From Bacillota bacterium (GTDB lineage: Bacteria > Bacillota > DTU030): a stretch of DNA of 21,286 bases. The translations under genes were made by a program, and so were the position numbers. Each line of letters opens with the position of its first letter. The stretch's first letter is position 1. The stretch spans positions 1 to 21,286 of the forward strand of contig DUVO01000180.1 in NCBI GenBank assembly GCA_012841005.1. The letters are read 5' to 3'. The notes under the pieces are model-generated. The model was not told the DNA's origin, searched no databases, and was given only the letters and a program-made list of their open reading frames with translations. Below, piece by piece: positions 6,225 to 13,216 of this stretch.

Positions 6225-7883
6225 ATGAAACAGGTGAAAAGTTCTGCCAGAAGGTGTGATTCTACCGGAGAAGGGCTACAAGGTGATATCCATCTGGTTT
6301 TTGCAGGCTCCGAACTAAACCAGGCTGCACCACCGGGAAGGGAAGGAGGCCGGTCCCAGGAGAGGGAGCCAGATTTACAGCAGGTTAACCTCTACAAGTA
6401 CAAGATTGCTCCGGAAATTGTGAAAAGTATTCCCTTTTCTGTAGCCCGGCGGCATCAGGTGGTACCGATTGAGAAAAGGGGAGAGAAAATTACCCTGGCC
6501 ATGGCAGATCCTCTAAACATCGTGGCCATCGATGAGGTTAGTTATTTAACAGGGGCCGAGGTAGAACCGGTACTGGCTTCCCGGGAAGAAATTGCGGAAA
6601 TCATCAGCTGGTATTATGGGGTCAGGGAACAGGTGGAAAAGGTAACGAGGATTTTTCCAGAGGATGAGGGGATAACTGCTGAAGATATTAACATGACCCC
6701 GGGGGAACTTAAGGGGATGGCCGAGGAAGCGCCGGTCGTCCAAGCGGTGAATTCCCTATTCCAGCAGGCCACAAGGGAACGGGCCAGTGACATCCATTTA
6801 GAGGTACAGGAGAATAACGTTAAGATCCGTTACCGCATCGATGGTGTCCTACTGGAGGCCCTTACCCTGCCGAAAAACATCTATGCTCCCCTCCTCACCC
6901 GAATCAAGATTATGGCTGGGATGGATATAGCGGAAAAGCGCCTGCCCCAGGATGGGCGGATACAAATACAGTTGGATGACCGGGAGGTAGACATGCGGGT
7001 TTCTACCCTTCCGACCATTACCGGCGAGAAGGTAGTTATCCGGCTCCTGGATAAAAAGAGCCTTTATTGGGGCCTTGATGAATTGGGGTTTTCCCAGTCC
7101 AACCTCGATACTTTTAAAAACATGATCCATCGTTCCCACGGACTCATTCTGGTTACGGGACCGACGGGAGCCGGAAAGACCACCACCCTCTATGCTGCCC
7201 TTCAGGAACTGGATACAGCCAGCCAAAACATTATTACCATTGAAGATCCCGTTGAGTATCGCCTGGAAGGGATAAATCAGGTTCAGATTAATAACCGGGC
7301 GGGACTGACCTTTGCCAGGGGTTTGCGCTCTATTCTCCGCCAGGATCCCAATATTATTATGGTAGGAGAGATAAGGGATAGGGAAACAGTCGATATTGCC
7401 GTGCGCGCCGCCCTGACCGGCCATCTGGTACTCAGCACCCTCCATACCAATGATGGGGCCGGAGCCCTTACCCGGCTGTTAAATATGGGAATTGAGCCTT
7501 ATTTAGTAGCTTCTGCTGTGATCGGAATCGTTGCCCAGCGGTTGGTACGGGTGCTCTGCCCCTACTGCCGGATCCCCGAAGAAATCCCTTCCGGAGCCAG
7601 GGTGAGGGAGACTTTGGGTATAGGTCCAGAGGAACCATTGACACTGTATGGGCCTTCCGGTTGTTCTTATTGTAACTATACCGGCTACCGGGGACGAACG
7701 GCTATAACTGAAGTTTTAGTTATGTCGAGGGAGCTGGAAAAACTGGTATTGGAGAAGGCCCCGCGGGAAGCAATACATACAGCTGCCTGGAAGGCAGGGA
7801 TGCTCTCCTTATGGGAGGATGGTTATGCCAGGGTACGGCAGGGAACAACTACCCTCCAAGAAGTAATGCGGGTGATATCATAA
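6225..7883 (+). CDS. pilB: type IV pilus assembly ATPase PilB (GspE family)
   Basis: This hexameric cytoplasmic ATPase drives pilus extension or pseudopilus assembly. The 552-aa protein has a T2SSE N-terminal domain (about 55-130), Walker A GPTGAGKTT at 312-320, an Asp box around ITIEDPVEYR (338-346), Walker B ending in Gly-Glu 381-382, a His box TGHLVLSTLHTND (398-410), and the zinc-binding four cysteines Cys445/448/480/483 that distinguish PilB/GspE from PilT. The ATG follows GGGAG by 6 nt. Oddly, the first 52 residues are hydrophilic and lack the usual opening motif of the form RLGxxLVxxG that precedes the second half of the N-terminal (MshEN-type) domain. It starts the pilus operon; pilC follows after a 114-bp gap. 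Confidence 0.94.
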   Translation: MKQVKSSARRCDSTGEGLQGDIHLVFAGSELNQAAPPGREGGRSQEREPDLQQVNLYKYKIAPEIVKSIPFSVARRHQVVPIEKRGEKITLAMADPLNIVAIDEVSYLTGAEVEPVLASREEIAEIISWYYGVREQVEKVTRIFPEDEGITAEDINMTPGELKGMAEEAPVVQAVNSLFQQATRERASDIHLEVQENNVKIRYRIDGVLLEALTLPKNIYAPLLTRIKIMAGMDIAEKRLPQDGRIQIQLDDREVDMRVSTLPTITGEKVVIRLLDKKSLYWGLDELGFSQSNLDTFKNMIHRSHGLILVTGPTGAGKTTTLYAALQELDTASQNIITIEDPVEYRLEGINQVQINNRAGLTFARGLRSILRQDPNIIMVGEIRDRETVDIAVRAALTGHLVLSTLHTNDGAGALTRLLNMGIEPYLVASAVIGIVAQRLVRVLCPYCRIPEEIPSGARVRETLGIGPEEPLTLYGPSGCSYCNYTGYRGRTAITEVLVMSRELEKLVLEKAPREAIHTAAWKAGMLSLWEDGYARVRQGTTTLQEVMRVIS

Positions 7884-7894
7884 AAAAGGCTGAA

Positions 7895-7916
7895 GCCGGT
7901 AACCGGCGGCACCGGC
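7895..7916 (+). other. GC hairpin between pilB and pilC
   Basis: GCCGGT (7895-7900) pairs with ACCGGC (7911-7916) across a 10-nt loop that contains another ACCGGC copy. There is no T-run, so it is not a terminator. The same GCCGGT/ACCGGC core recurs in two further pilus intergenic gaps (9833-9854 and 13164-13192). Confidence 0.4.
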
Positions 7917-7997
7917 ATCGAAGCTCGAAACTGTAACTTCCAAGAGAGGGCGGCTGCCTTGCAAAGAAAGATCCTATTTTGGGAAAGGGGTTTGCCC

Positions 7998-9209
7998 ATG
8001 GCTCCTGCTTTCATTTATAAAGCATGCACCCAAAGGGGTGACCGGGTCAGGGGTATCATAATGGGTAGTGATGAATACCAGGCTGTGTCCACCTTAAGGG
8101 CCCGGGGTTACCTGGTCACTGAAATTAAAAAGAAAGGACAGGATTTCCAGCTTCCCATCGCAGGTCTTTGGTCTGGTCTTTCCAGCAAAGAGCTTGCCCT
8201 TTTTTGCCGGCAGCTGGCAACTATGTTGGCAGCCGGATTATCCCTGGTAAAAGGCCTGGAAATCTTAGAAAAACAGCATTTGAGCAAGAGAATGCGGGAA
8301 ACGGTGGGAAAAATTAGGCAAGAGTTAATTAATGGTTGGCAGTTGTCAGAGGCCTTGAGAAGGCAGCCACACCTATTCCCTGCTGCCCTGGTCCATATGG
8401 TGGCAGCAGGGGAAACAGGGGGAGTGTTGGAAGAAGTAATGGCCAGAATGGCCCAGCATTTTGAAAAGGAACATAACCTGCGGGAAAGGGTGAAGGGAGC
8501 CCTTACCTATCCCGTCGTTGTTACCCTGCTGGCCCTGGGAGCAGTAGTTTTTCTTATCACCTATGTTCTGCCCACCTTTTCTGCCCTATTTGCCAGCTCT
8601 GGCCTGGCTTTACCCTGGCCTACCCGGACCCTTTTATTCTTTAGTGATTTTATTTCCGGCAATTGGCAGTGGCTGGGGGGAAGTTGTATTTTGCTCCTGT
8701 TGGGGACACTCTGGTATATGCGAACTGAAGGAGGCAGTCGTTGGCGGGACCGGTTTTTTCTGGCTTTGCCGGCGGTTGGCCCCGTTCTGCAGGGAATTGC
8801 CCTTTCCCGGTTTTGTCGCACTTTAGGCACATTATTGAGCGGTGGTGTTCCCTTGTTGCCGGCTCTGGATGTGGCCAAAAATACGGCTGATAACCAGGTC
8901 ATTAACCAGGCCTTGGGGCAGGTACAGGCCGGGATAAAGGAAGGATCAGAGTTGGCCACCCTGCTGAAGGATTATCCGGTTTTTCCCGAAATGATGATTC
9001 AAATGGTAAAGGTAGGGGAAGAAACCGGAGCTTTGCCCGACTTGCTGATACGAATTGCTGATTATTATGAATGGGAGGTCGATTCTTTCCTCAAGCGTCT
9101 CTCGTCATTGCTGGAACCAGCTTTGACCGTGGCTGTGGCCGGTTTTGTAGGGTTTATAGTAATCAGTATTATGCTGCCCTTACTTGATTTGGTACTGGTT
9201 GTAGGGTAA
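7998..9209 (+). CDS. pilC: type IV pilus inner-membrane platform protein PilC (GspF family)
   Basis: This is the polytopic platform protein that couples PilB to pilin polymerisation. At 403 aa it has the normal family length. It has two T2SSF domains, roughly residues 60-185 and 265-390. Each has the amphipathic pattern FCRQLATMLAAGLSLVKGLE or FCRTLGTLLSGGVPLLPALD followed by GE(T/E)TG (in MVAAGETGG and VKVGEETGA). Hydrophobic segments follow the first domain (about 170-195), lie between the domains (about 220-235) and sit at the C terminus (about 375-400). The start is ATG 7998 with GAAAGGGG 7 nt upstream; in-frame codons further upstream lack a site. In many related clusters pilT sits between pilB and pilC, but here only a 114-bp gap exists. 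Confidence 0.94.
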   Translation: MAPAFIYKACTQRGDRVRGIIMGSDEYQAVSTLRARGYLVTEIKKKGQDFQLPIAGLWSGLSSKELALFCRQLATMLAAGLSLVKGLEILEKQHLSKRMRETVGKIRQELINGWQLSEALRRQPHLFPAALVHMVAAGETGGVLEEVMARMAQHFEKEHNLRERVKGALTYPVVVTLLALGAVVFLITYVLPTFSALFASSGLALPWPTRTLLFFSDFISGNWQWLGGSCILLLLGTLWYMRTEGGSRWRDRFFLALPAVGPVLQGIALSRFCRTLGTLLSGGVPLLPALDVAKNTADNQVINQALGQVQAGIKEGSELATLLKDYPVFPEMMIQMVKVGEETGALPDLLIRIADYYEWEVDSFLKRLSSLLEPALTVAVAGFVGFIVISIMLPLLDLVLVVG

Positions 9210-9240
9210 AAACCTATATTATGGAAAAGGAGGAGGAAGA

Positions 9241-9606
9241 ATGCGGAAGGGGATTGCCATTTTACAGGAAGAGCAGGGGTTTACCCTGGTGGAAGTGGTG
9301 GTCGTGCTGGTTATTATCGGTATTCTGACGGCCATTACTGTACCCCAGTATACAAGAATTACTAACCAGGCAAAGGAAAGAGCCTGCGCAGCAAACATCA
9401 AGGCTATTGAGACGGCCGTTATGAGCTACTCGGCAGCAAATGCGGGTGAGTATCCGGAAAATGTAGAAACTCTTCTCGAAAGTAACTACCTCAATGAAAT
9501 ACCCAAATGCCCCCTGTCCGCGGCTGGAGAGGATGCAGGCTATACTATTGATAAAAATAACGGAACTGTGACTTGTAATCATTGCGATAAAGGCAATAAG
9601 AGTTAA
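9241..9606 (+). CDS. type IV major pilin / prepilin
   Basis: This 121-aa prepilin is the likely major subunit, judged by its very strong ribosome-binding site (GGAGGAGGAAGA before ATG) and its position after pilC. It has a class III signal peptide with cleavage after Gly13 (EEQG then FTLVEV), Glu5 of the mature chain (Glu18), and a hydrophobic N-terminal helix at 14-36. The globular part is short. It contains Cys49, Cys90, Cys112 and Cys115; the last two form a C-terminal CNHC, leaving room for disulfides or metal binding on the pilus surface. Processing and N-methylation would be by the prepilin peptidase at 9970. It could also be a ComGC-like pseudopilin, since the two groups are hard to separate by sequence. 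Confidence 0.9.
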   Translation: MRKGIAILQEEQGFTLVEVVVVLVIIGILTAITVPQYTRITNQAKERACAANIKAIETAVMSYSAANAGEYPENVETLLESNYLNEIPKCPLSAAGEDAGYTIDKNNGTVTCNHCDKGNKS

Positions 9607-9620
9607 TCGAAGGAGGATTT

Positions 9621-9779
9621 ATGGTCAGGCGTAAACGGCCATACCAGCTGCCGGGCCTTTATTACTGCATTTCCGGCTCTTTAAATATAAATAAAATTTG
9701 TTCATACTTGCAGGAAATGACGAATCTGGATAAGCATGTCACCTTTAGCTTTGGACAGGCCCTCCACGGGGAGAACTGA
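9621..9779 (+). CDS. possible 52-aa small protein after the pilin
   Basis: A 52-codon frame starts at ATG 9621 behind a perfect AGGAGG (9611-9616) that lies just past the pilin stop, with a 4-nt spacer. The product begins Met-Val-Arg-Arg-Lys-Arg, then has a mildly hydrophobic Leu-Tyr-Tyr-Cys-Ile segment and a polar tail; two cysteines (Cys16, Cys27). I recognise no family. It may be a genuine small protein of the pilus operon, or a leftover ribosome site ahead of a decayed gene, since the following 190 bp to the peptidase gene has no frame with a credible start. The evidence is the ribosome-binding site and position only. Confidence 0.35.
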   Translation: MVRRKRPYQLPGLYYCISGSLNINKICSYLQEMTNLDKHVTFSFGQALHGEN

Positions 9780-9787
9780 GACCGAAA

Positions 9788-9886
9788 CCAGAAATGCTAT
9801 CCATAATGAGGGGATTCTTCTAAGTAGACGCCCTGCCGGCACCGGCACCGGCAGAAGAATGACAAGAGATGGGCAGCATTTACTGG
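9788..9886. repeat. about 99-nt compound hairpin upstream of the prepilin peptidase gene
   Basis: This segment folds on itself in nested order. CCAG (9788-9791) pairs with CTGG (9883-9886), with A9882 bulged. AAATGCT (9792-9798) pairs with AGCATTT (9875-9881). TCCAT (9800-9804) pairs with ATGGG (9869-9873), one pair being T-G. ATTCTT (9814-9819) pairs with AAGAAT (9855-9860). CTGCCGG (9833-9839) pairs with CCGGCAG (9848-9854) around an 8-nt loop holding tandem ACCGGC units. A 13-nt insertion (9820-9832) breaks the left arm. There is no T-run, so it is not a standard terminator. It could be a mobile palindromic element, or an mRNA processing or stability structure protecting the pilin message. 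It occupies the gene-free part of 9780-9969; nothing else is recognised there. Confidence 0.5.
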
Positions 9887-9969
9887 GAGAAGGATATTCC
9901 GGCAATTACCCTCTGCTACAGGTGCTGTTCCTTGCTGCTGAATACTTATCAGTAAGGGGTGATGCTTTC

Positions 9970-10710
9970 ATGCTTACCATACTGACTTTTGCCGGCGGAC
10001 TTATTGCGGGCAGTTTTTTAAATACATGTATTTACCGTCTTCCCCGGGGGGAATCGATCCTAGTCCCACCATCCTACTGTCCCCAATGTAGACACCGGCT
10101 GCACCCACTGGACCTTATTCCCCTGGTGGGGTTCCTGCTTCTGAAGGGTAAATGCCGCTATTGCAGACAGCCGATTTCCAGGCGCTACCCCTTGGTTGAG
10201 CTGCTGATGGGCCTCTTGACTGTGGCCCTCTACTACCACCGGGAACCGGGAACACTGCTTTCTGCCCTGGTGGCAACTGGGGTGGTGATTGTTGCTGCCT
10301 GCACCGACATGGAGCACGGCATTATACCCGATGGCCTGGTGTTGCCTACCCTCTTCGCCGGGGTAGTTTATTCCTTTTTTTCCCCTCTAACATCTCCGGG
10401 GAGCAGTATCGCCGGCATTTTCCTGGGCGGAGGCAGCCTCCTGGTGATTGCCTTTTTAAGCGGCGGGGGAATGGGAGGCGGTGACATAAAGCTTATGGCG
10501 GCTCTGGGGGCGTGGCTGGGTTGCCGTCTGTTGCTAATGGTTCTTTTTTTCTCCTTTCTTTTGGGGGGAATTGGAGGAATATGGTTACTTTTGTTGAAAA
10601 TTAAGGAAAGGCGTGATTCTGTAGCCTTTGCTCCTTACATTGCTGTAGCCGATTTTCTGACCTTGTTGGGGGAAAAATTTATCTGTAACTATTCCTGGCT
10701 TTTTTGTTAG
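9970..10710 (+). CDS. pilD: prepilin peptidase / N-methyltransferase PilD
   Basis: This membrane aspartyl protease cleaves the class III signal peptides of the prepilins in this cluster after Gly and methylates the new N terminus. The 246-aa protein has an N-terminal GSFLN signature (14-18), the cytoplasmic zinc-binding cysteines Cys37, Cys40, Cys62 and Cys65, and the two catalytic aspartates Asp113 (TDMEHGIIPD) and Asp172 (GGGD). Multiple hydrophobic segments follow. I chose ATG 9970 because AAGGGGTG lies 9 nt upstream and the protein then begins directly with the first membrane helix. The open frame extends upstream to 9736 but through the structured element, without a homologous-looking sequence. 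Confidence 0.93.
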   Translation: MLTILTFAGGLIAGSFLNTCIYRLPRGESILVPPSYCPQCRHRLHPLDLIPLVGFLLLKGKCRYCRQPISRRYPLVELLMGLLTVALYYHREPGTLLSALVATGVVIVAACTDMEHGIIPDGLVLPTLFAGVVYSFFSPLTSPGSSIAGIFLGGGSLLVIAFLSGGGMGGGDIKLMAALGAWLGCRLLLMVLFFSFLLGGIGGIWLLLLKIKERRDSVAFAPYIAVADFLTLLGEKFICNYSWLFC

Positions 10711-10719
10711 TTGAAAATA

Positions 10720-10749
10720 CTCACAGCTGTTGAAAAGGGAGGATATAAT
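10720..10749 (+). promoter_or_regulatory. weak candidate promoter before the minor prepilin genes
   Basis: A perfect TATAAT (10744-10749) lies 18 bp after CTCACA (10720-10725), a poor -35 match. It would allow the minor prepilin genes to be expressed apart from the major pilin. An AGGGAGG just before the TATAAT has no start codon after it. This is low-confidence motif evidence. Confidence 0.25.
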
Positions 10750-10846
10750 AACGAAGATTCCTTTTTTGGTTATTTGGTAAGAAGTGGTGTTCGCCTTTCC
10801 GGTTTACCAGCAGAGTTTTCTCCTGTCTGAAAGGAATGACGGGAAA

Positions 10847-11284
10847 ATGGGGAGCGGGGGTTATACCCTGGTTGAGCTCATTGTCGTACTGATGCTTATT
10901 GCCCTTCTGGCAACTATAACATGGCCATCCCTGCAGGCAAGCCTGGATCGGTTTATCCTGGAGGAAGCCGCCTGGCGTATGGCCAGGGAAATACGACTGG
11001 TACAACAGTTGGCAGTGGTCCGGGGGGAGTGGTTTCAAATCGAATTTTTACATAACTATGAACGCCTGGTTATAAAACGACAGGGTGAAACCTGGTCTAC
11101 CCTCCAATTGCCACAGCAAATTGATATGGAGCCTACCACCTTTACCTACAATGAAGTCTTTTTCTATCCTTCGGGAGCGCCTTCAATGGGTGGAACCGTG
11201 CCCCTGGCCAACGGCAGGGGTGAGAAAAGATATGTAAAGGTTACGGTAGGGGCCGGCAGGGTACGGGTCGCAAGGGAACGGTGA
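10847..11284 (+). CDS. minor prepilin, GspH/FimT-like
   Basis: This is a minor pilin or pseudopilin probably belonging to the tip-priming set with the next three genes. From ATG 10847 (145 aa) the leader is only Met-Gly-Ser-Gly-Gly, followed by YTLVEL with Glu5 intact, then a hydrophobic helix and a GspH-like beta-rich domain. AAAGGA lies 11 nt upstream, a long spacing. A GTG at 10784 would add 21 residues, including charged Ser-Glu-Arg-Asn-Asp-Gly-Lys, and give a more usual leader length, so the start is uncertain. The stop is 4 bp from the next gene's ATG. Confidence 0.8.
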   Translation: MGSGGYTLVELIVVLMLIALLATITWPSLQASLDRFILEEAAWRMAREIRLVQQLAVVRGEWFQIEFLHNYERLVIKRQGETWSTLQLPQQIDMEPTTFTYNEVFFYPSGAPSMGGTVPLANGRGEKRYVKVTVGAGRVRVARER

Positions 11285-11288
11285 GAAT

Positions 11289-11642
11289 ATGGTCACGAAC
11301 CTTGATGAACGGGGGATGACCCTAATTGAAGTTTTGGTGGCCCTGGTGTTACTTTCTGTCATCCTGCTTCCCCTAGTTGGGACCCTGGCCACTGGCTTTA
11401 TTGTTACAGGGGAAGGTAACCGGATTACCACAGCTACTGCCCTGGCCCAGCAGGAGATGGAACGGCTCCTGGCCGGTATTGACGAGCCCTTCCCGCCAGC
11501 ACTGCTGCCTGATGGCTATTGGGTGAATACTGTTGTTACCGACAATGGAGACGGAACGGAGAAAATTACAGTTATCGTTAAATGGGGGGACAGCAGAACC
11601 CGACCGGGGGAGATCAGTTTAACCAGTCTGAGACACAGGTGA
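11289..11642 (+). CDS. minor prepilin, GspI/PilV-like
   Basis: This 117-aa minor prepilin is second in the priming set. The leader MVTNLDERG is cleaved before MTLIEVLVAL, with Glu5 intact and the IEVLVAL pattern typical of PilV/GspI proteins. A hydrophobic helix runs to about residue 33 and is followed by a short globular domain. The ATG at 11289 lies 4 bp after the preceding gene. The next gene's ATG is 6 bp after this stop, with AGGTGAGG spanning the junction, indicating coupled translation. Confidence 0.82.
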   Translation: MVTNLDERGMTLIEVLVALVLLSVILLPLVGTLATGFIVTGEGNRITTATALAQQEMERLLAGIDEPFPPALLPDGYWVNTVVTDNGDGTEKITVIVKWGDSRTRPGEISLTSLRHR

Positions 11643-11647
11643 GGGAC

Positions 11648-12187
11648 ATGCAGAGACGCTGGGAGAATCTGGGGTATACCCTGGTGGAGACAATTATCGT
11701 AACTGCCCTGGTGAGCATAATTTTCACTACTGTTGCCCTTTATTACCAAACTGCCTTTGGTATCTGGGAAAGGGGCAACAACCAGACGGAGGTTCAACAG
11801 CAGGCCCGGATAGTCCTAACAAAGCTGGTGTCTGATTTACAGCAAACCAAATTCTTGCGGTTTCGGCCCAGGGGCACCGCCAGCTGGCGGGAGCTCCCGG
11901 CAGATTTTGCCTTAAAATTACAAGAGGGCCCAGAGTTATTGTTGTGTATCCCCCCGGGGGAAGGCCAAGAGCAGGATCTTCAGGTACGCTATTATTTCGT
12001 GGATCATTCCCTAATACGCAGTACAGGCGGTCACAATCCGATAGCTATGTATATTGACAGCTTGGCGTTACGGCTGGATGAGGAGGCACCCCTCGTTTCT
12101 ATAGAACTGGTGGCGGCCATGGAAGGTGTCGAAGCAAGGATGGTTACCTCTACCTATTTACGCAATTTGCGGGGAGCAGGCGATTGA
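11648..12187 (+). CDS. minor prepilin, GspJ/PilW-like
   Basis: This 179-aa minor prepilin is third in the priming set. The leader MQRRWENLG carries positive charge and is cleaved before YTLVETIIV; Glu5 is present. The pattern of a hydrophobic helix, then QQQARIVLTKLVSDLQQT, then a beta-rich domain fits the PilW/GspJ family. I chose ATG 11648 because AGGTGAGG sits just upstream; the frame remains open earlier inside the previous gene but without a site. The stop is one base before the ATG of the next gene. Confidence 0.82.
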   Translation: MQRRWENLGYTLVETIIVTALVSIIFTTVALYYQTAFGIWERGNNQTEVQQQARIVLTKLVSDLQQTKFLRFRPRGTASWRELPADFALKLQEGPELLLCIPPGEGQEQDLQVRYYFVDHSLIRSTGGHNPIAMYIDSLALRLDEEAPLVSIELVAAMEGVEARMVTSTYLRNLRGAGD

Positions 12188-12188
12188 T

Positions 12189-13151
12189 ATGAGGTACAGG
12201 AAGGATGAAAGGGGAAGTGCCTTCATTTTTATCCTGCTGACAATGGTTGGACTGGTATTGTTCAGCCTGGCCCTTTTATCCTTGGCCAGGAATGAAACCT
12301 TGATGGCCCACTATCAATACCGGCACACTGCGGCCTTCTATTTGGCCGAGGCCGGATTGCAATGGGCAGAGGCCCGCCTGGCAGAAAATCCATCTTACCG
12401 GGGTAGTATTATTTTGCCCTGGGGGGAAGGAGGACGAACGGAGGTAAGGATTAGAGATGATGGAGAGCTACTCTCTGTTACTTCCCGGGGCGAAAGGGAC
12501 GGCGTTCAGTGTACACTGATGGCTTCCTTACGGCTGGTGGATCATACCCTCCTCTATGATACGGGTGGAAATTTAATTACCAGGGAACTTTTCCTGGCTG
12601 ATGCTCCAGAAAACGGTACTGAATTGCCGGGGGTAGAGGGAATAGTTATCTGCCCGGGCGGGGAAGACACTGACGGAGCTGGTGACTATTTCTTTCCGGA
12701 ACCAATGCCCCTGGAATTGTACCAGAGGGAGTTACAGTGTCAGTATCTTACCCCTGCTCAACTGGCCGGGAAAAGGAATCTTGCCGGCATAATCTATGTC
12801 GACGGTGATGTTGTCCTAAGGAGCGAGGAGGATAGTATTTGTGGAAAGGCAGTTCTATTGGTTGAGGGCAACTTGACGGTTACCGGTAATGCCGCCATTG
12901 AGGGAGATTTTGTCCTAATGGCCGGAGAAGGTATTTACCTGTCAGGAAGGACAAGGATACAAGGCTTGCTTTACACCCCGGGTATTTTTCGTTTTGGCGG
13001 GAAAGGAGAAATAGCAGGTGTTATCTGGGCCGGTGGGGGAAGTTATCTGGAGGGAGAGGTGTTTATCAAGGAATATGATGGCAAGAAAGAGATTCTCCTT
13101 GGTGACCTGCCGCCGGTTTTGGTAATCCAGGAGATGTGGTATCGGAAGTAA
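12189..13151 (+). CDS. PilX/GspK-like minor prepilin with beta-helix-like C-terminal domain
   Basis: This 320-aa protein is fourth in the priming set. The N terminus MRYRKDERG precedes SAFIFILLTMVG, a prepilin-like helix that lacks Glu at mature position 5 (Phe instead). In type II secretion the tip pseudopilin GspK also lacks Glu5, so a tip position is a reasonable inference. The next block (RHTAAFYLAEAGLQWAEARL) is the PilX N-terminal signature. The C-terminal half (about 210-300) has short regularly spaced hydrophobic strands with Gly turns (LLVEGNLTVTGNAAIEGDFV and following), resembling bactofilin-like or beta-helix rungs. It starts at ATG 12189, one base after the previous stop; the nearest purine-rich site GGGGAG is about 13 nt away, so it is probably coupled. 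Confidence 0.75.
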   Translation: MRYRKDERGSAFIFILLTMVGLVLFSLALLSLARNETLMAHYQYRHTAAFYLAEAGLQWAEARLAENPSYRGSIILPWGEGGRTEVRIRDDGELLSVTSRGERDGVQCTLMASLRLVDHTLLYDTGGNLITRELFLADAPENGTELPGVEGIVICPGGEDTDGAGDYFFPEPMPLELYQRELQCQYLTPAQLAGKRNLAGIIYVDGDVVLRSEEDSICGKAVLLVEGNLTVTGNAAIEGDFVLMAGEGIYLSGRTRIQGLLYTPGIFRFGGKGEIAGVIWAGGGSYLEGEVFIKEYDGKKEILLGDLPPVLVIQEMWYRK

Positions 13152-13163
13152 CCCCGGGATGGC

Positions 13164-13192
13164 TGCCGGTGGTAAAGGTTCCTAAACCGGCA
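13164..13192 (+). other. GC hairpin between pilX-like and comFB-like genes
   Basis: TGCCGGT (13164-13170) pairs perfectly with ACCGGCA (13186-13192) across a 15-nt loop. No T-run follows, so read-through into the ComFB-like gene is expected. It shares its core with the hairpins at 7895-7916 and 9833-9854. Confidence 0.45.
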
Positions 13193-13216
13193 AGAATAAA
13201 GAGAGGGGGGTAGGAA

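Noticed and set aside
8650..8670. 20-nt near match (19 of 20) between pilC coding DNA and the palindrome arm near 425-444
   Set aside because: It lies within well-conserved pilC codons; one such match in a 21-kb window is plausibly chance, with no flanking similarity.
8561..8959. Long minus-strand frame opposite pilC
   Set aside because: A shadow of a confidently identified gene with no start site or known motif.
9736..9969. 78-residue N-terminal extension of the prepilin peptidase
   Set aside because: It would translate the compound hairpin into low-complexity Gly-Thr-Arg sequence; PilD homologues start at the first membrane helix, and ATG 9970 has its own ribosome-binding site.
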